Both the position numbers and the translations under genes were made by a program. Source: Alphaproteobacteria bacterium (GTDB taxonomy: Bacteria; Pseudomonadota; Alphaproteobacteria; SMXS01). Taken from it: a stretch of 64,000 nt of DNA. The notes beneath the pieces were generated by a model. The model saw only the letters and a list, made by a program, of their open reading frames with translations, had not been told where the DNA came from and ran no database searches. This document shows positions 15,566-22,911 of this stretch, piece after piece. Each line of letters opens with the position of its first letter. Positions within the stretch are counted from its first letter, which is position 1. The stretch lies in the NCBI GenBank assembly GCA_028284945.1, contig JANQQJ010000004.1, forward strand, positions 1 to 64,000. The letters run 5' to 3'.

Positions 15566-16336
15566 TCAACCGGAGGGCGGGCCTGTCCGCGCCCCAATCG
15601 GCATCGCAGTATAGCGGATTTCCGGCTGCTTCGGGTCCATTTCCATCAGCCGCTGATAAAAGATTCCCAGCCCGGTTTGGATCAGCGAGTCCACAATGAT
15701 TCCGTCTATGTCGAGATCCTCGCCTAGCGCCATAAGCCGCTCGAACGAGCGCCGGAAATTTTCTGAATGACGCCGCCTGATATCCGTTCCATAGAACAGC
15801 TCCGGATAGCCGCCATAAGGCTCTGGATCCAGGATCAGGAACTCACGCGCGAAGATCTCTGCATCGCCAATCGACAGGCTGTGGAACATGTCACGGATCT
15901 TCTCTCCGGTCAGATTGCCGTTCTCACGGTCAGCAAGGGCGGACGCATAGAGCATGCCGGAAATGCCCCCCAGCTGCCGCTTCACACTCTCCGCGATCTT
16001 AAAGAACGTCTCTTGCCGCGCGTTCAGTTCGGCAGCGGCCAGGGCCTGGGTCTGCTCCGCGGCGTGATCCAGGCTCAGCCGCAGTACTTCGGTATTGTCC
16101 GACAGTTCCTTCTGCTGCACAAACAAACCGATCACCAGCCACAGAAACGCCAGTGGGGCGAACGCCCCTTCCAGGAAGCTGCCCAGATTTTCCAGCGGAA
16201 TATCAAAGATCGTTCTGCCCGAGACACCCGCGCCGATCAGATAGGTCAGACCCAGCACCATCCAGATGAAGGTCAGGATAACCCCCATCAGAATGCGCCA
16301 GTCGGCACGTCGCCACATCGTTGCCAAGCTTGTCAA
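15566..16336 (-). CDS. two-helix membrane protein of unknown function
   Basis: A 256-residue protein with two N-terminal membrane segments (about residues 16-38 and 53-72) separated by a short polar loop, then a helical segment rich in Leu, Ala and Gln (about 75-115) that could be a coiled coil, and a soluble alpha-helical C-terminus with many charged residues (FAREFLILDPEPYGGYPELF). It resembles the loosely defined bacterial proteins annotated as putative phage abortive infection or DUF4760-like proteins by layout only; I do not assign it. It reads away from the thiolase block and ends 65 bp before the enoyl-CoA hydratase start. Function unknown. Confidence 0.65.
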   Translation of the reverse strand: MTSLATMWRRADWRILMGVILTFIWMVLGLTYLIGAGVSGRTIFDIPLENLGSFLEGAFAPLAFLWLVIGLFVQQKELSDNTEVLRLSLDHAAEQTQALAAAELNARQETFFKIAESVKRQLGGISGMLYASALADRENGNLTGEKIRDMFHSLSIGDAEIFAREFLILDPEPYGGYPELFYGTDIRRRHSENFRRSFERLMALGEDLDIDGIIVDSLIQTGLGIFYQRLMEMDPKQPEIRYTAMPIGARTGPPSG

Positions 16337-16421
16337 AGTTCATACACCTCGCCGCTTTAACGTCCGCAGACTAAGGCGGTGAATGGCATCAGGCAACGGC
16401 CTGATGGGCACGATACGGGGC

Positions 16422-16453
16422 AAGAAAAAGCCCGGGCGGTCTCCCGCCCGAGC
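16422..16453 (-). terminator. Rho-independent terminator of the thiolase/DUF35 transcript
   Basis: Read on the minus strand, a 10-bp stem (GCTCGGGCGG with CCGCCCGGGC, one G-T wobble) closes a GAGA tetraloop and is followed by TTTTTCTT. It starts 29 bp after the thiolase stop. Stem at 16430-16439 and 16444-16453, T-tract at 16422-16429. This is the clearest intrinsic terminator in the window and separates the thiolase pair from the membrane-protein gene. Confidence 0.85.
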
Positions 16454-16481
16454 TCATTTCCTTCCCGATTTTCCGGGAAAT

Positions 16482-17627
16482 CTAGTTCTGCAGCACCGTA
16501 CAGGCCGACAGGCCGGGCGCCCCATACACATGGGTGTATCCGGTCTTCGGATTGTTCTGCACCTGGCGTTCGCCGGCTTCACCACGAAGCTGCAACACAA
16601 CTTCATAGACTTGCCGCAGGCCGGACGCGCCGATGGGCTCGCCATTGGCGATACAGCCACCATCGGTATTCATCGGCATCGGGCCATCGATGTCTGTGGC
16701 ACGCTCGCGCAGCAGCTTCTCCTGATCGCCATCCTTGCAGAAACCGTTCTCGGCCATGTGCATGATTTCGGCGCCGGACTCGGTGTCCTGAATCTGAATC
16801 ACATCGATGTCTTCCGGGCCAACACCGGCCATTTCATAAGCCGCCTGTGAGGCAAACTCGGTCGGGGCCGGGGCGCGCTTGAGCGCCTGATAGGGGCTGA
16901 ACACCTCGAACGAACCATAGTGGCGCGTGCGCAGGGTAGCGGCCCGCAGGAAGACCGGCCGGTTGGTATAGCGCCGTGCCGTCTGTTCACTGGCCAGGAT
17001 CAACGCCGCGCCGCCTTCGGACGGCGAGCAGAACATGAACTTGGTCAGCGGATGCGCCAGCATGTCGGAGTTCATGATCGTGTCGAGATCAATTTCGTCC
17101 CGGCGCCATGCGTTCGGGTTCTTCGCGCCATTGCGGAACGCCTTCTGGGCCACGAGGCCGAGGGCTTCCTGTGAAATACCATGGTCATGCAGATATTTCT
17201 GAATCTTCATGCCGAAGAACTGGGTGGTCAGCATCAGGCCGGTATCGCCGTACCATGTCTCAAGACCGGACGCCTTGGGATCCGGGTTGAACGCGCCGCG
17301 CGGATGCTTGTCGAAGCCGACGGCGACGCCGACATCGAATTCGCCTGACTTAATCGCCGTATAGGCAGACAGCAGCGCCGACCCGCCGGTGGCACAGCCA
17401 TTGGCCACATTGACGAATTGAACGCCCGTCAGGCCAAGTTCGTTGACCAGGGCATCAGCAGAGCCCGCGGCAGCGGACCCGCCAAAGGCGAACTGCATGT
17501 CTTTCCATTCCAGCCCGCAATCGGACAGCGCCTGGCGCACCGCAAAGGCGCCCTGTTGCATGCCGGTGCGTTCCGGGGTGCGGCCGAACTTGTGAATACC
17601 GATCCCGATAATGCAAACTTCTGTCAT
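16482..17627 (-). CDS. thiolase-fold lipid-transfer-type protein with His-to-Glu change
   Basis: A 381-residue protein of the SCPx/Ltp thiolase group (MTEVCIIGIGIHKFGRTPE opening; thiolase fold throughout). Cys78 in NVANGCATGGSAL matches the acyl-accepting Cys, but the usual GHPIGASG motif reads NGEPIGASG with Glu330 in place of His, and the second thiolase Cys loop reads YTHVYGAPG, where a CxG motif is expected. Such changes are typical of thiolase-like proteins that pair with DUF35 partners and act as retro-aldolases (as Ltp2 with ChsH2 in steroid side-chain loss) rather than thiolases. The DUF35 gene lies 24 bp upstream in the same operon. Aldolase activity is inference. Confidence 0.88.
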   Translation of the reverse strand: MTEVCIIGIGIHKFGRTPERTGMQQGAFAVRQALSDCGLEWKDMQFAFGGSAAAGSADALVNELGLTGVQFVNVANGCATGGSALLSAYTAIKSGEFDVGVAVGFDKHPRGAFNPDPKASGLETWYGDTGLMLTTQFFGMKIQKYLHDHGISQEALGLVAQKAFRNGAKNPNAWRRDEIDLDTIMNSDMLAHPLTKFMFCSPSEGGAALILASEQTARRYTNRPVFLRAATLRTRHYGSFEVFSPYQALKRAPAPTEFASQAAYEMAGVGPEDIDVIQIQDTESGAEIMHMAENGFCKDGDQEKLLRERATDIDGPMPMNTDGGCIANGEPIGASGLRQVYEVVLQLRGEAGERQVQNNPKTGYTHVYGAPGLSACTVLQN

Positions 17628-17651
17628 ATCTCGTCTCCTTCTCGGAACCGC

Positions 17652-18086
17652 CTAAGCGGCATCCTCAACGGGTTTGAAGGCAAAGGTCACGATCTCATTG
17701 CCGTCTTCATCTTCGGCGAATGGCACGATAACCATTTCCATTTCCATGCCGATTTTCAGCTTGTCTGGATCGCCTTCGGTCAGCCGCGTCTCGACGATGA
17801 TCTCGCCCGGCAGTTCGACGTAACCCACACCATAAGGCTTAAAGGTTTCCAGCGTCTCCGGCCCCTTATAGGGCGGGTTCTTCGGCAAAAAACCCTGGAT
17901 CGTAAAGGTCCAGAGCGTGCCGCGCTTGGACAGCAAAACCTCTTCAGAATCCTCGTCGCTGACATAATTATGAATGGCCGGAAAATAGATTCTTCCGGTC
18001 GATTTTTCGAGCCGCCCGATCAGCCGCGGATCATCCGACGGCCATGTGAACAACCCTTCTTGTACGGGTACCTGCGTCTTTACCAT
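17652..18086 (-). CDS. OB-fold DUF35 protein lacking the zinc-ribbon cysteines
   Basis: Start set at 18086 (MVKTQVPVQEGLFTWPSDDP, 144 residues); an in-frame ATG farther up would overlap the hisG start region. The OB-fold part is normal (SKRGTLWTFTIQG, YGVGYVELPGEIIVETRLTEG, LKIGMEMEMVIVPFAEDEDG), and the N-terminal helix and GRIYFPA turn match DUF35. The rubredoxin-like ribbon normally has four Cys around this turn; here the region (GRLEKSTGRIYFPAIHNYVS) has none, and the whole protein has no Cys. It should form a complex with the thiolase-like product encoded just downstream, giving acyl-CoA aldolase or thiolase activity in similar pairs. Confidence 0.85.
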   Translation of the reverse strand: MVKTQVPVQEGLFTWPSDDPRLIGRLEKSTGRIYFPAIHNYVSDEDSEEVLLSKRGTLWTFTIQGFLPKNPPYKGPETLETFKPYGVGYVELPGEIIVETRLTEGDPDKLKIGMEMEMVIVPFAEDEDGNEIVTFAFKPVEDAA

Positions 18087-18223
18087 GAGTGCCTTTATTC
18101 TCCCCTGAGGACACTTGAAAGTCAGGCGTGATCCTAAAGTGTCGGCTGGGGCGCAGCAAGGGGAATGCCGCCAGCCGTTGATTTCCCCTGCCCTTCCCTC
18201 TAAAGCTTGCCGCGCATTCGGGC

Positions 18224-18925
18224 ATGAGCCTGAATGAGATGACGAACGAGCCTGATATGAGCGATCCATCACCGATCATTTTAGCCCTGCCGAAGGGCCG
18301 AATATTGAAAGAGGTTCGCCCCCTGTTGACACAGGCGGGCATCGAACCCGAACCGGATTTCGACGATAGCGCGTCGCGCAAGCTGCAATTCGAAACCAAT
18401 CATCCGGGGCTCAAGATCATTCGGGTGCGCAGCTTCGACGTCGCGACCTTTGTGGCCTTTGGCGGCGCACAGATGGGGGTCTGCGGCAACGATGTGCTGA
18501 TGGAGTTCGACTATGACGGCATCTATGCGCCGCTCGATCTCGATATCGGGCACTGCCGTCTGTCGATCGCGGAGCCAAAAGAACTCAGCGCCACCGATGA
18601 TCCACGCCGCTGGAGCCATGTTCGCGTCGCGACCAAATATCCGAACATCACTAGCCGGCATTTCGCGGCACGTGGGGTTCAGGCCGAATGCATTAAGTTG
18701 AATGGCGCCATGGAACTGGCCCCGGCATTGGGCCTGTGCCGCCGGATTGTCGACCTGGTCAGCACCGGGGCGACCCTGAAAGCCAACGGGCTGGTCGAGA
18801 TCGAGCAGATTGCCGATGTGACGTCGCGGCTGGTCGTCAACCGCGCCGCCTTCAAGACGCGCTCGGTCGAATTGTCGGGATGGATTGACCGGTTTCGGGA
18901 GAGTGTCGATGCCCTGGCGGCTTAA
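18224..18925 (+). CDS. hisG: ATP phosphoribosyltransferase, short form
   Basis: A catalytic-only HisG (233 codons from the first ATG; ATG at 18257, opening [19 protein letters not shown], is the more family-like start). Motifs: LALPKGRIL, the [18 protein letters not shown] segment, and the PRPP loop [18 protein letters not shown]. It catalyses ATP + PRPP to phosphoribosyl-ATP, the first step of histidine synthesis. The C-terminal regulatory ACT-like domain is absent, so activity should need a separate HisZ, which is not in this window. The stop overlaps hisD by 17 bp. Confidence 0.93.
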   Translation: MSLNEMTNEPDMSDPSPIILALPKGRILKEVRPLLTQAGIEPEPDFDDSASRKLQFETNHPGLKIIRVRSFDVATFVAFGGAQMGVCGNDVLMEFDYDGIYAPLDLDIGHCRLSIAEPKELSATDDPRRWSHVRVATKYPNITSRHFAARGVQAECIKLNGAMELAPALGLCRRIVDLVSTGATLKANGLVEIEQIADVTSRLVVNRAAFKTRSVELSGWIDRFRESVDALAA

Positions 18926-20204
18926 TGCGACCGACCCAAGCTTTGAACAGGCGCTGGATCAAGTCCTGAATCTGAAACGTGAAACCGACGAGGATGTCGG
19001 TCAGGCTGTTGCGGCTATTCTGCATGACGTCCGGCAACGCGGGGACGCAGCCCTTTTCGAATACACAGCGCGGTTTGACCGGCTGGAACTGGGTCCTGAG
19101 ACGATTCGGGTAGGTCCGGAAGAAATCCTGCAAGCACGCGAAGCCTGTTCGGCCGACGCATTGGACGCCCTCAATAAAGCCGCTCAGCGAATTCGGGCCT
19201 TTCACGAGAAGCAGCTTCCTGACGACCTGGATTATGTGGATGACGCCGGTGTGCGGCTTGGACACCGCTGGACACCGGTTTCAGCCGCGGGACTTTATGT
19301 CCCGGGCGGCACAGCGGCTTATCCCAGTTCTGTACTGATGAACGCGATCCCGGCGCGCGTTGCCGGTGTACCCCGCATTGCCATCGTCGTGCCGACGCCG
19401 GACGGCGTTCTCAATCCGTTGGTCCTGGCCGCCGCCAGCACGGCGGGCGTGGGTGAAATCTATCGGATCGGCGGCGCACAAGCGGTTGCGGCCCTGGCCT
19501 ATGGCACCGAAACCGTCGCCCCCGTTGATAAGATCGTCGGACCGGGCAATGCCTATGTCGCCGCGGCCAAGCGACAAGTCTTCGGCACCGTCGGTATCGA
19601 CATGATTGCCGGACCGTCTGAGATTCTCGTGGTTGCAGACAATCAGAACAATCCTGCCTGGATCGCTGCTGATTTGCTCAGCCAGGCCGAACACGACACA
19701 GCGTCACAGTCGATCCTGATCACGGACGATGCGGCCTTTGCCGACGCGGTGGAACAGGCCATCGAAATTCATCTGCAGGCGTTGGAGCGCACTGAGATCG
19801 CCCGCGCCTCGTGGGAGGCCAACGGGACGATCGTCACCGTGCCGCACCTGTCCGACGCGCCCGCGATCGTGGATCGCTTTGCGCCGGAGCACCTGGAGCT
19901 CGCCGTCGAGGATCCCCAGGTCCTGGCGGATGGTGTGACGCACGCAGGCGCCATGTTCCTGGGCCGGTATACACCCGAAGCGATTGGAGACTACATTGCC
20001 GGCCCGAACCATGTGCTGCCGACGGCTCGCAGCGCGCGTTTTTCGTCCGGCCTTTCCGTCTTGGACTTCATGAAGCGTACCTCATTTGTGGCTTGCGACG
20101 CGGACAGTTTTGGCAAGCTGGCACCAGCTGGCGAGACCCTGGCGCATCTGGAAGGCCTGGACGCGCATGCACTGTCCATGGAAATCCGCCACAGGGACGA
20201 TTAG
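18909..20204 (+). CDS. hisD: histidinol dehydrogenase
   Basis: A 431-residue HisD of normal length. The ATG at 18909, behind GGGAGAG, gives [18 protein letters not shown]; upstream codons are inside hisG. Motifs: [54 protein letters not shown], the [12 protein letters not shown] segment, [18 protein letters not shown], and the catalytic RFAPEHLEL Glu-His pair, followed by [13 protein letters not shown]. It oxidises L-histidinol to histidine in two NAD-dependent steps with a metal ion. It overlaps hisG and is followed after 12 bp by UPF0262. Confidence 0.97.
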   Translation: MPWRLNATDPSFEQALDQVLNLKRETDEDVGQAVAAILHDVRQRGDAALFEYTARFDRLELGPETIRVGPEEILQAREACSADALDALNKAAQRIRAFHEKQLPDDLDYVDDAGVRLGHRWTPVSAAGLYVPGGTAAYPSSVLMNAIPARVAGVPRIAIVVPTPDGVLNPLVLAAASTAGVGEIYRIGGAQAVAALAYGTETVAPVDKIVGPGNAYVAAAKRQVFGTVGIDMIAGPSEILVVADNQNNPAWIAADLLSQAEHDTASQSILITDDAAFADAVEQAIEIHLQALERTEIARASWEANGTIVTVPHLSDAPAIVDRFAPEHLELAVEDPQVLADGVTHAGAMFLGRYTPEAIGDYIAGPNHVLPTARSARFSSGLSVLDFMKRTSFVACDADSFGKLAPAGETLAHLEGLDAHALSMEIRHRDD

Positions 20205-20216
20205 TCTGCCGGCGTT

Positions 20217-20684
20217 ATGCCAGGAGACATCTTCAACATATCGCTCGATGAAAAGTCGATTGTCCGCCGGAACGCCGACATCGAACATGAGCGCAAGGTC
20301 GCCATCTTTGACCTTTTAGAAGACAACCGCTTCAAGCTGACCAGCGGCGTCGCTGGGCCGTATGACCTGACGCTCCGGCTGGAGGAAAACCGGCTGATCC
20401 TCAATTTGCGCGACGACGCTGGGGGTGAGCTAGAGGAACTGAAACTTCAGCTCACACCGTTCCGGAAGATCATCAAGGACTATTTCCTGGTCTGCGAAAG
20501 CTACTTCAATGCCATTAAAACGGCGACGCCATCGCAGATCGAGGCCATCGATATGGGCCGCCGTGGGCTGCACAATGAAGGCTCGGAACTGCTGAAGGAT
20601 AGGCTGAAAGACCATGTCGATATGGATTTCGATACGGCCCGGCGGTTGTTCACCCTGGTCTGCGTACTCCACATCCGGGGTTAA
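20217..20684 (+). CDS. UPF0262 family protein
   Basis: A 155-residue protein with the recognisable UPF0262 pattern: LDEKSIVRRNADIEHERKVAIFDLLEDN at the N-terminus, PYDLTLRLEENRLILNLRD, the LKLQLTPFRKIIKDYFLVCESYFNAI core and IDMGRRGLHNEGSELLKDRL. The family is limited to Alphaproteobacteria and always near hisD and the phosphatase gene. No function is known. It starts 12 bp after hisD and ends 5 bp before the phosphatase gene, so it belongs to the same operon. Confidence 0.93.
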   Translation: MPGDIFNISLDEKSIVRRNADIEHERKVAIFDLLEDNRFKLTSGVAGPYDLTLRLEENRLILNLRDDAGGELEELKLQLTPFRKIIKDYFLVCESYFNAIKTATPSQIEAIDMGRRGLHNEGSELLKDRLKDHVDMDFDTARRLFTLVCVLHIRG

Positions 20685-20689
20685 CCAGC

Positions 20690-21151
20690 ATGGAGCTGCC
20701 GCGCCGCGATGAGGACCTGCCCGACAGCGTCCTGTTCGCCTGTAACCTGAACGCGGTCCGGTCCCCGATGGCAGAAGCAATTGCCAAATTTCTGTTCGGT
20801 CACCGGATCTACTTCGATTCAGTCGGGGTTCGGAACGGCGAATTGGACCCATTTATCGTCGCGGCCATGGATGAAATCGGTATCGATGTTTCAACGCACA
20901 TCCCCAAGAGCTTTGACGAATTGGAAGATACGTCTTTCGACCTGGTGATCAGCATGACGCCGGAGGCGCAGCATAACGCCATAGAGTTGACCCGCACCCT
21001 GGACTGCGAGGTTGAATACTGGCCAACCATTGATCCGACGATCGTCACCGGCAGCCGAGAGCAGATGCTGGATGCCTATCGCGGGCTCCGTGACCTGCTG
21101 ATGGACAAGATCAAGGACCGTTTCTCGACCGGAACGGCACCACAATTGTAA
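20690..21151 (+). CDS. low-molecular-weight protein-tyrosine-phosphatase-like protein
   Basis: A 153-residue protein of the LMW phosphatase fold. The P-loop CNLNAVRS, near residue 18, has the C-x5-R-S spacing (family usual CxGNxCRSP; here LNAV replaces GNIC), followed by MAEAIAKFLF, IDVSTHIPKSFDEL and the general-acid-type IDPTIV loop. In Alphaproteobacteria this form sits between UPF0262 and infA. Members dephosphorylate Tyr phosphates or act as arsenate-reductase relatives; no tyrosine kinase is nearby. Assigned by fold; substrate unknown. Start ATG follows UPF0262 by 5 bp. Confidence 0.85.
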   Translation: MELPRRDEDLPDSVLFACNLNAVRSPMAEAIAKFLFGHRIYFDSVGVRNGELDPFIVAAMDEIGIDVSTHIPKSFDELEDTSFDLVISMTPEAQHNAIELTRTLDCEVEYWPTIDPTIVTGSREQMLDAYRGLRDLLMDKIKDRFSTGTAPQL

Positions 21152-21257
21152 AGAAAAACACCTTGGAGTGCCGCGATCCACACCGTACCGTACGAGCAGG
21201 TACGGGCGCACCCAGCAGCATCTGGCGGAGCGTCAACAGCAACAAAGGGAGAGCGTC

Positions 21258-21590
21258 ATGTTCGGCAAATTCAAAGTGATGGCGGTAGCAGCCGCACCGT
21301 TTCTGCTCGTCGCCTGTGGCAGCAGTGACGAAAACTATCTCGTTGAGGCCTGTATCAAGGACGGCCAAAGCGAGTCTGTCTGCGAGTGCACGGCCGATAT
21401 CATGACGGAGGCGCTCAGTCCGGATCAGATCGAAATGATGGCGACCATGTCCAAACTGCAGGCGGACGACGGGCTGACGGAACAGGAAGCCCAGGCCAAA
21501 ATGATGGAAGAATACAACATGATGGAACTGATGGCGCTCGGCATGGCGACCATCGAGCCCGCGATGCGCGCCTCGCAAGAGTGCAACTAG
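21258..21590 (+). CDS. small lipoprotein, C-x9-C-E-C family (copy 1)
   Basis: Start at ATG 21258 behind AGGGAGAGCGTC gives 110 residues with a lipoprotein signal MFGKFKVMAVAAAPFLLVAC (Cys20). The mature part holds YLVEACIKDGQSESVCECTA, that is C-x9-C-E-C, followed by a Met-rich acidic helix and a last Cys in the tail (ASQECN). The same signature is repeated in the next gene and at 57270-57728. The four non-lipid Cys suggest two disulphides in the periplasm. The family is unknown to me. It sits between the phosphatase gene and infA, a place not usually occupied. Confidence 0.7.
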   Translation: MFGKFKVMAVAAAPFLLVACGSSDENYLVEACIKDGQSESVCECTADIMTEALSPDQIEMMATMSKLQADDGLTEQEAQAKMMEEYNMMELMALGMATIEPAMRASQECN

Positions 21591-21606
21591 GCCGAGCCAC
21601 CGCGGG

Positions 21607-21963
21607 ATGGCCAGCGTCTCCCAGAGTGCGTTTCGCTGGCCCATCGGCCTGATCGGCGTATTGAGCCTTTGTCTCACCACATGTGCGCCCACCAGCCAAG
21701 AAGTCGTCGTTCGGGAGTGCATTCAGGACGGCAATCCCCTGGGCTATTGCGAATGCGTTGCCAAGGGGATGCGGCAGGCGCTGGGCACGGAGCACTACGC
21801 CATATTTACTGATTTTACGATGCTGGGTGGCGTTGATGGCACCAGCCCGGAGGATATCTTGAAACTGATGGAAACCTACGAGCTCAGCCCAGCCGAATTG
21901 GCGGAACTGCGCGGATCCATTGCGACCCTGAGCGGCCAGGTGCATATGCAGTGCGCGCCCTGA
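21607..21963 (+). CDS. small lipoprotein, C-x9-C-E-C family (copy 2)
   Basis: A 118-residue product beginning 16 bp after copy 1, with signal MASVSQSAFRWPIGLIGVLS then LCLTTCAP (probable lipobox LTTC, Cys 27). The mature part has VVRECIQDGNPLGYCECVAKGMRQAL, the same C-x9-C-E-C spacing as copy 1, and ends MQCAP, so again four extra Cys. The middle is helical and acidic (SPEDILKLMETYELSPAELAEL). The two are tandem paralogues. Function unknown; envelope location follows from the signal peptide. Confidence 0.68.
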   Translation: MASVSQSAFRWPIGLIGVLSLCLTTCAPTSQEVVVRECIQDGNPLGYCECVAKGMRQALGTEHYAIFTDFTMLGGVDGTSPEDILKLMETYELSPAELAELRGSIATLSGQVHMQCAP

Positions 21964-22078
21964 AATGTGACATTCAAGCAACACTTTAGCGGCTCAGACC
22001 GGCCAAAATGCTTGCATATTGGCGGCCCGTCGATCATGTATAGGCCAGAAATCAACCAGATCGAGCCCAAAAACCAGT

Positions 22079-22297
22079 ATGGCGAAAGAAGAACTTTTAG
22101 AATTCCCTGGTACGGTAACCGAGCTACTGCCGAATGCGATGTTCCGCGTGAAGCTCGAAAACGACCATGAAGTGCTGGCGCACACCGCCGGCAAAATGCG
22201 CAAGCACCGGATTCGGGTGCTCGCTGGCGACAGCGTCCTTGTCGAAATGTCGCCCTATGATCTGACCAAGGGTCGGATTACCTACCGCTACAAATAG
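22079..22297 (+). CDS. infA: translation initiation factor IF-1
   Basis: The 72-residue product from ATG 22079 ([20 protein letters not shown]) is a full S1/OB-fold IF-1: [30 protein letters not shown] and [18 protein letters not shown] are the conserved blocks. An upstream in-frame ATG would add 20 unrelated residues and is rejected. IF-1 occupies the ribosomal A site during initiation. It is followed after 11 bp by maf, as in most Alphaproteobacteria. Confidence 0.98.
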   Translation: MAKEELLEFPGTVTELLPNAMFRVKLENDHEVLAHTAGKMRKHRIRVLAGDSVLVEMSPYDLTKGRITYRYK

Positions 22298-22308
22298 ACC
22301 ACTGGGCC

Positions 22309-22911
22309 TTGGTTGCCCCAGGCACATCGCGACTGATCCTAGCCAGCGCCTCACCGCGTCGGCATCAGTTGCTTGAGCAGGTCAATCTGACCCCTGATCA
22401 CGTTGCCCCGGCTGAGATTGACGAAACACCGGGCAAAGACGAACTGCCGCGCGATCTCGCTGGACGTCTTGCTGCGGAAAAAGCAGATGCCGCCTCGTCT
22501 CAATATCCCGACGATTTTGTGCTGGCCGCAGACACGGTGGTCGCTTGCGGACGCCGATGCCTGCCAAAAACGGAAGCCGAAACCGAGGCGCGCCAATGCC
22601 TGAAACTTCTGTCAGGGCGGCGCCACCGGGTCTTCACAGGTGTCACGCTGCTGGCGCCCGGCGGCATCCGGCGCGGGCGTGTGGTCGAAACCCGCGTCAC
22701 CTTCAAAGCCTTGAGCGAAAACGAGATCAGAACCTATCTGACGAGCAATGAATGGCGCGGCAAGGCAGGCGGCTATGCCATTCAGGGCCTGGCCGCTGCT
22801 TTTGTGCGCGCCGTGCACGGGTCCTATACAAATGTTGTGGGACTGCCGGTGTTCGAAGTCGTATCGATGCTGGCGGGTGCCGGCTATCCACCCGCCCAGA
22901 AACTGCGGTGA
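22309..22911 (+). CDS. maf: Maf-type nucleoside triphosphate pyrophosphatase
   Basis: A 200-residue Maf protein; the start is a TTG at 22309, 11 bp after infA. Motifs: LILASASPRRHQLLEQV (the S-x-S/P-R-R substrate loop), VLAADTVVACGRR, LSGRRHRVFTGVTLLA with the conserved Gly-Arg, and the C-terminal GKAGGYAIQGLAAAFV. Maf enzymes hydrolyse dTTP, UTP or modified nucleotides to the monophosphate. The stop overlaps the GTG start of the RNase E/G gene by four bases, so translation is coupled. Activity class is confident, preferred nucleotide is not. Confidence 0.92.
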   Translation: MVAPGTSRLILASASPRRHQLLEQVNLTPDHVAPAEIDETPGKDELPRDLAGRLAAEKADAASSQYPDDFVLAADTVVACGRRCLPKTEAETEARQCLKLLSGRRHRVFTGVTLLAPGGIRRGRVVETRVTFKALSENEIRTYLTSNEWRGKAGGYAIQGLAAAFVRAVHGSYTNVVGLPVFEVVSMLAGAGYPPAQKLR

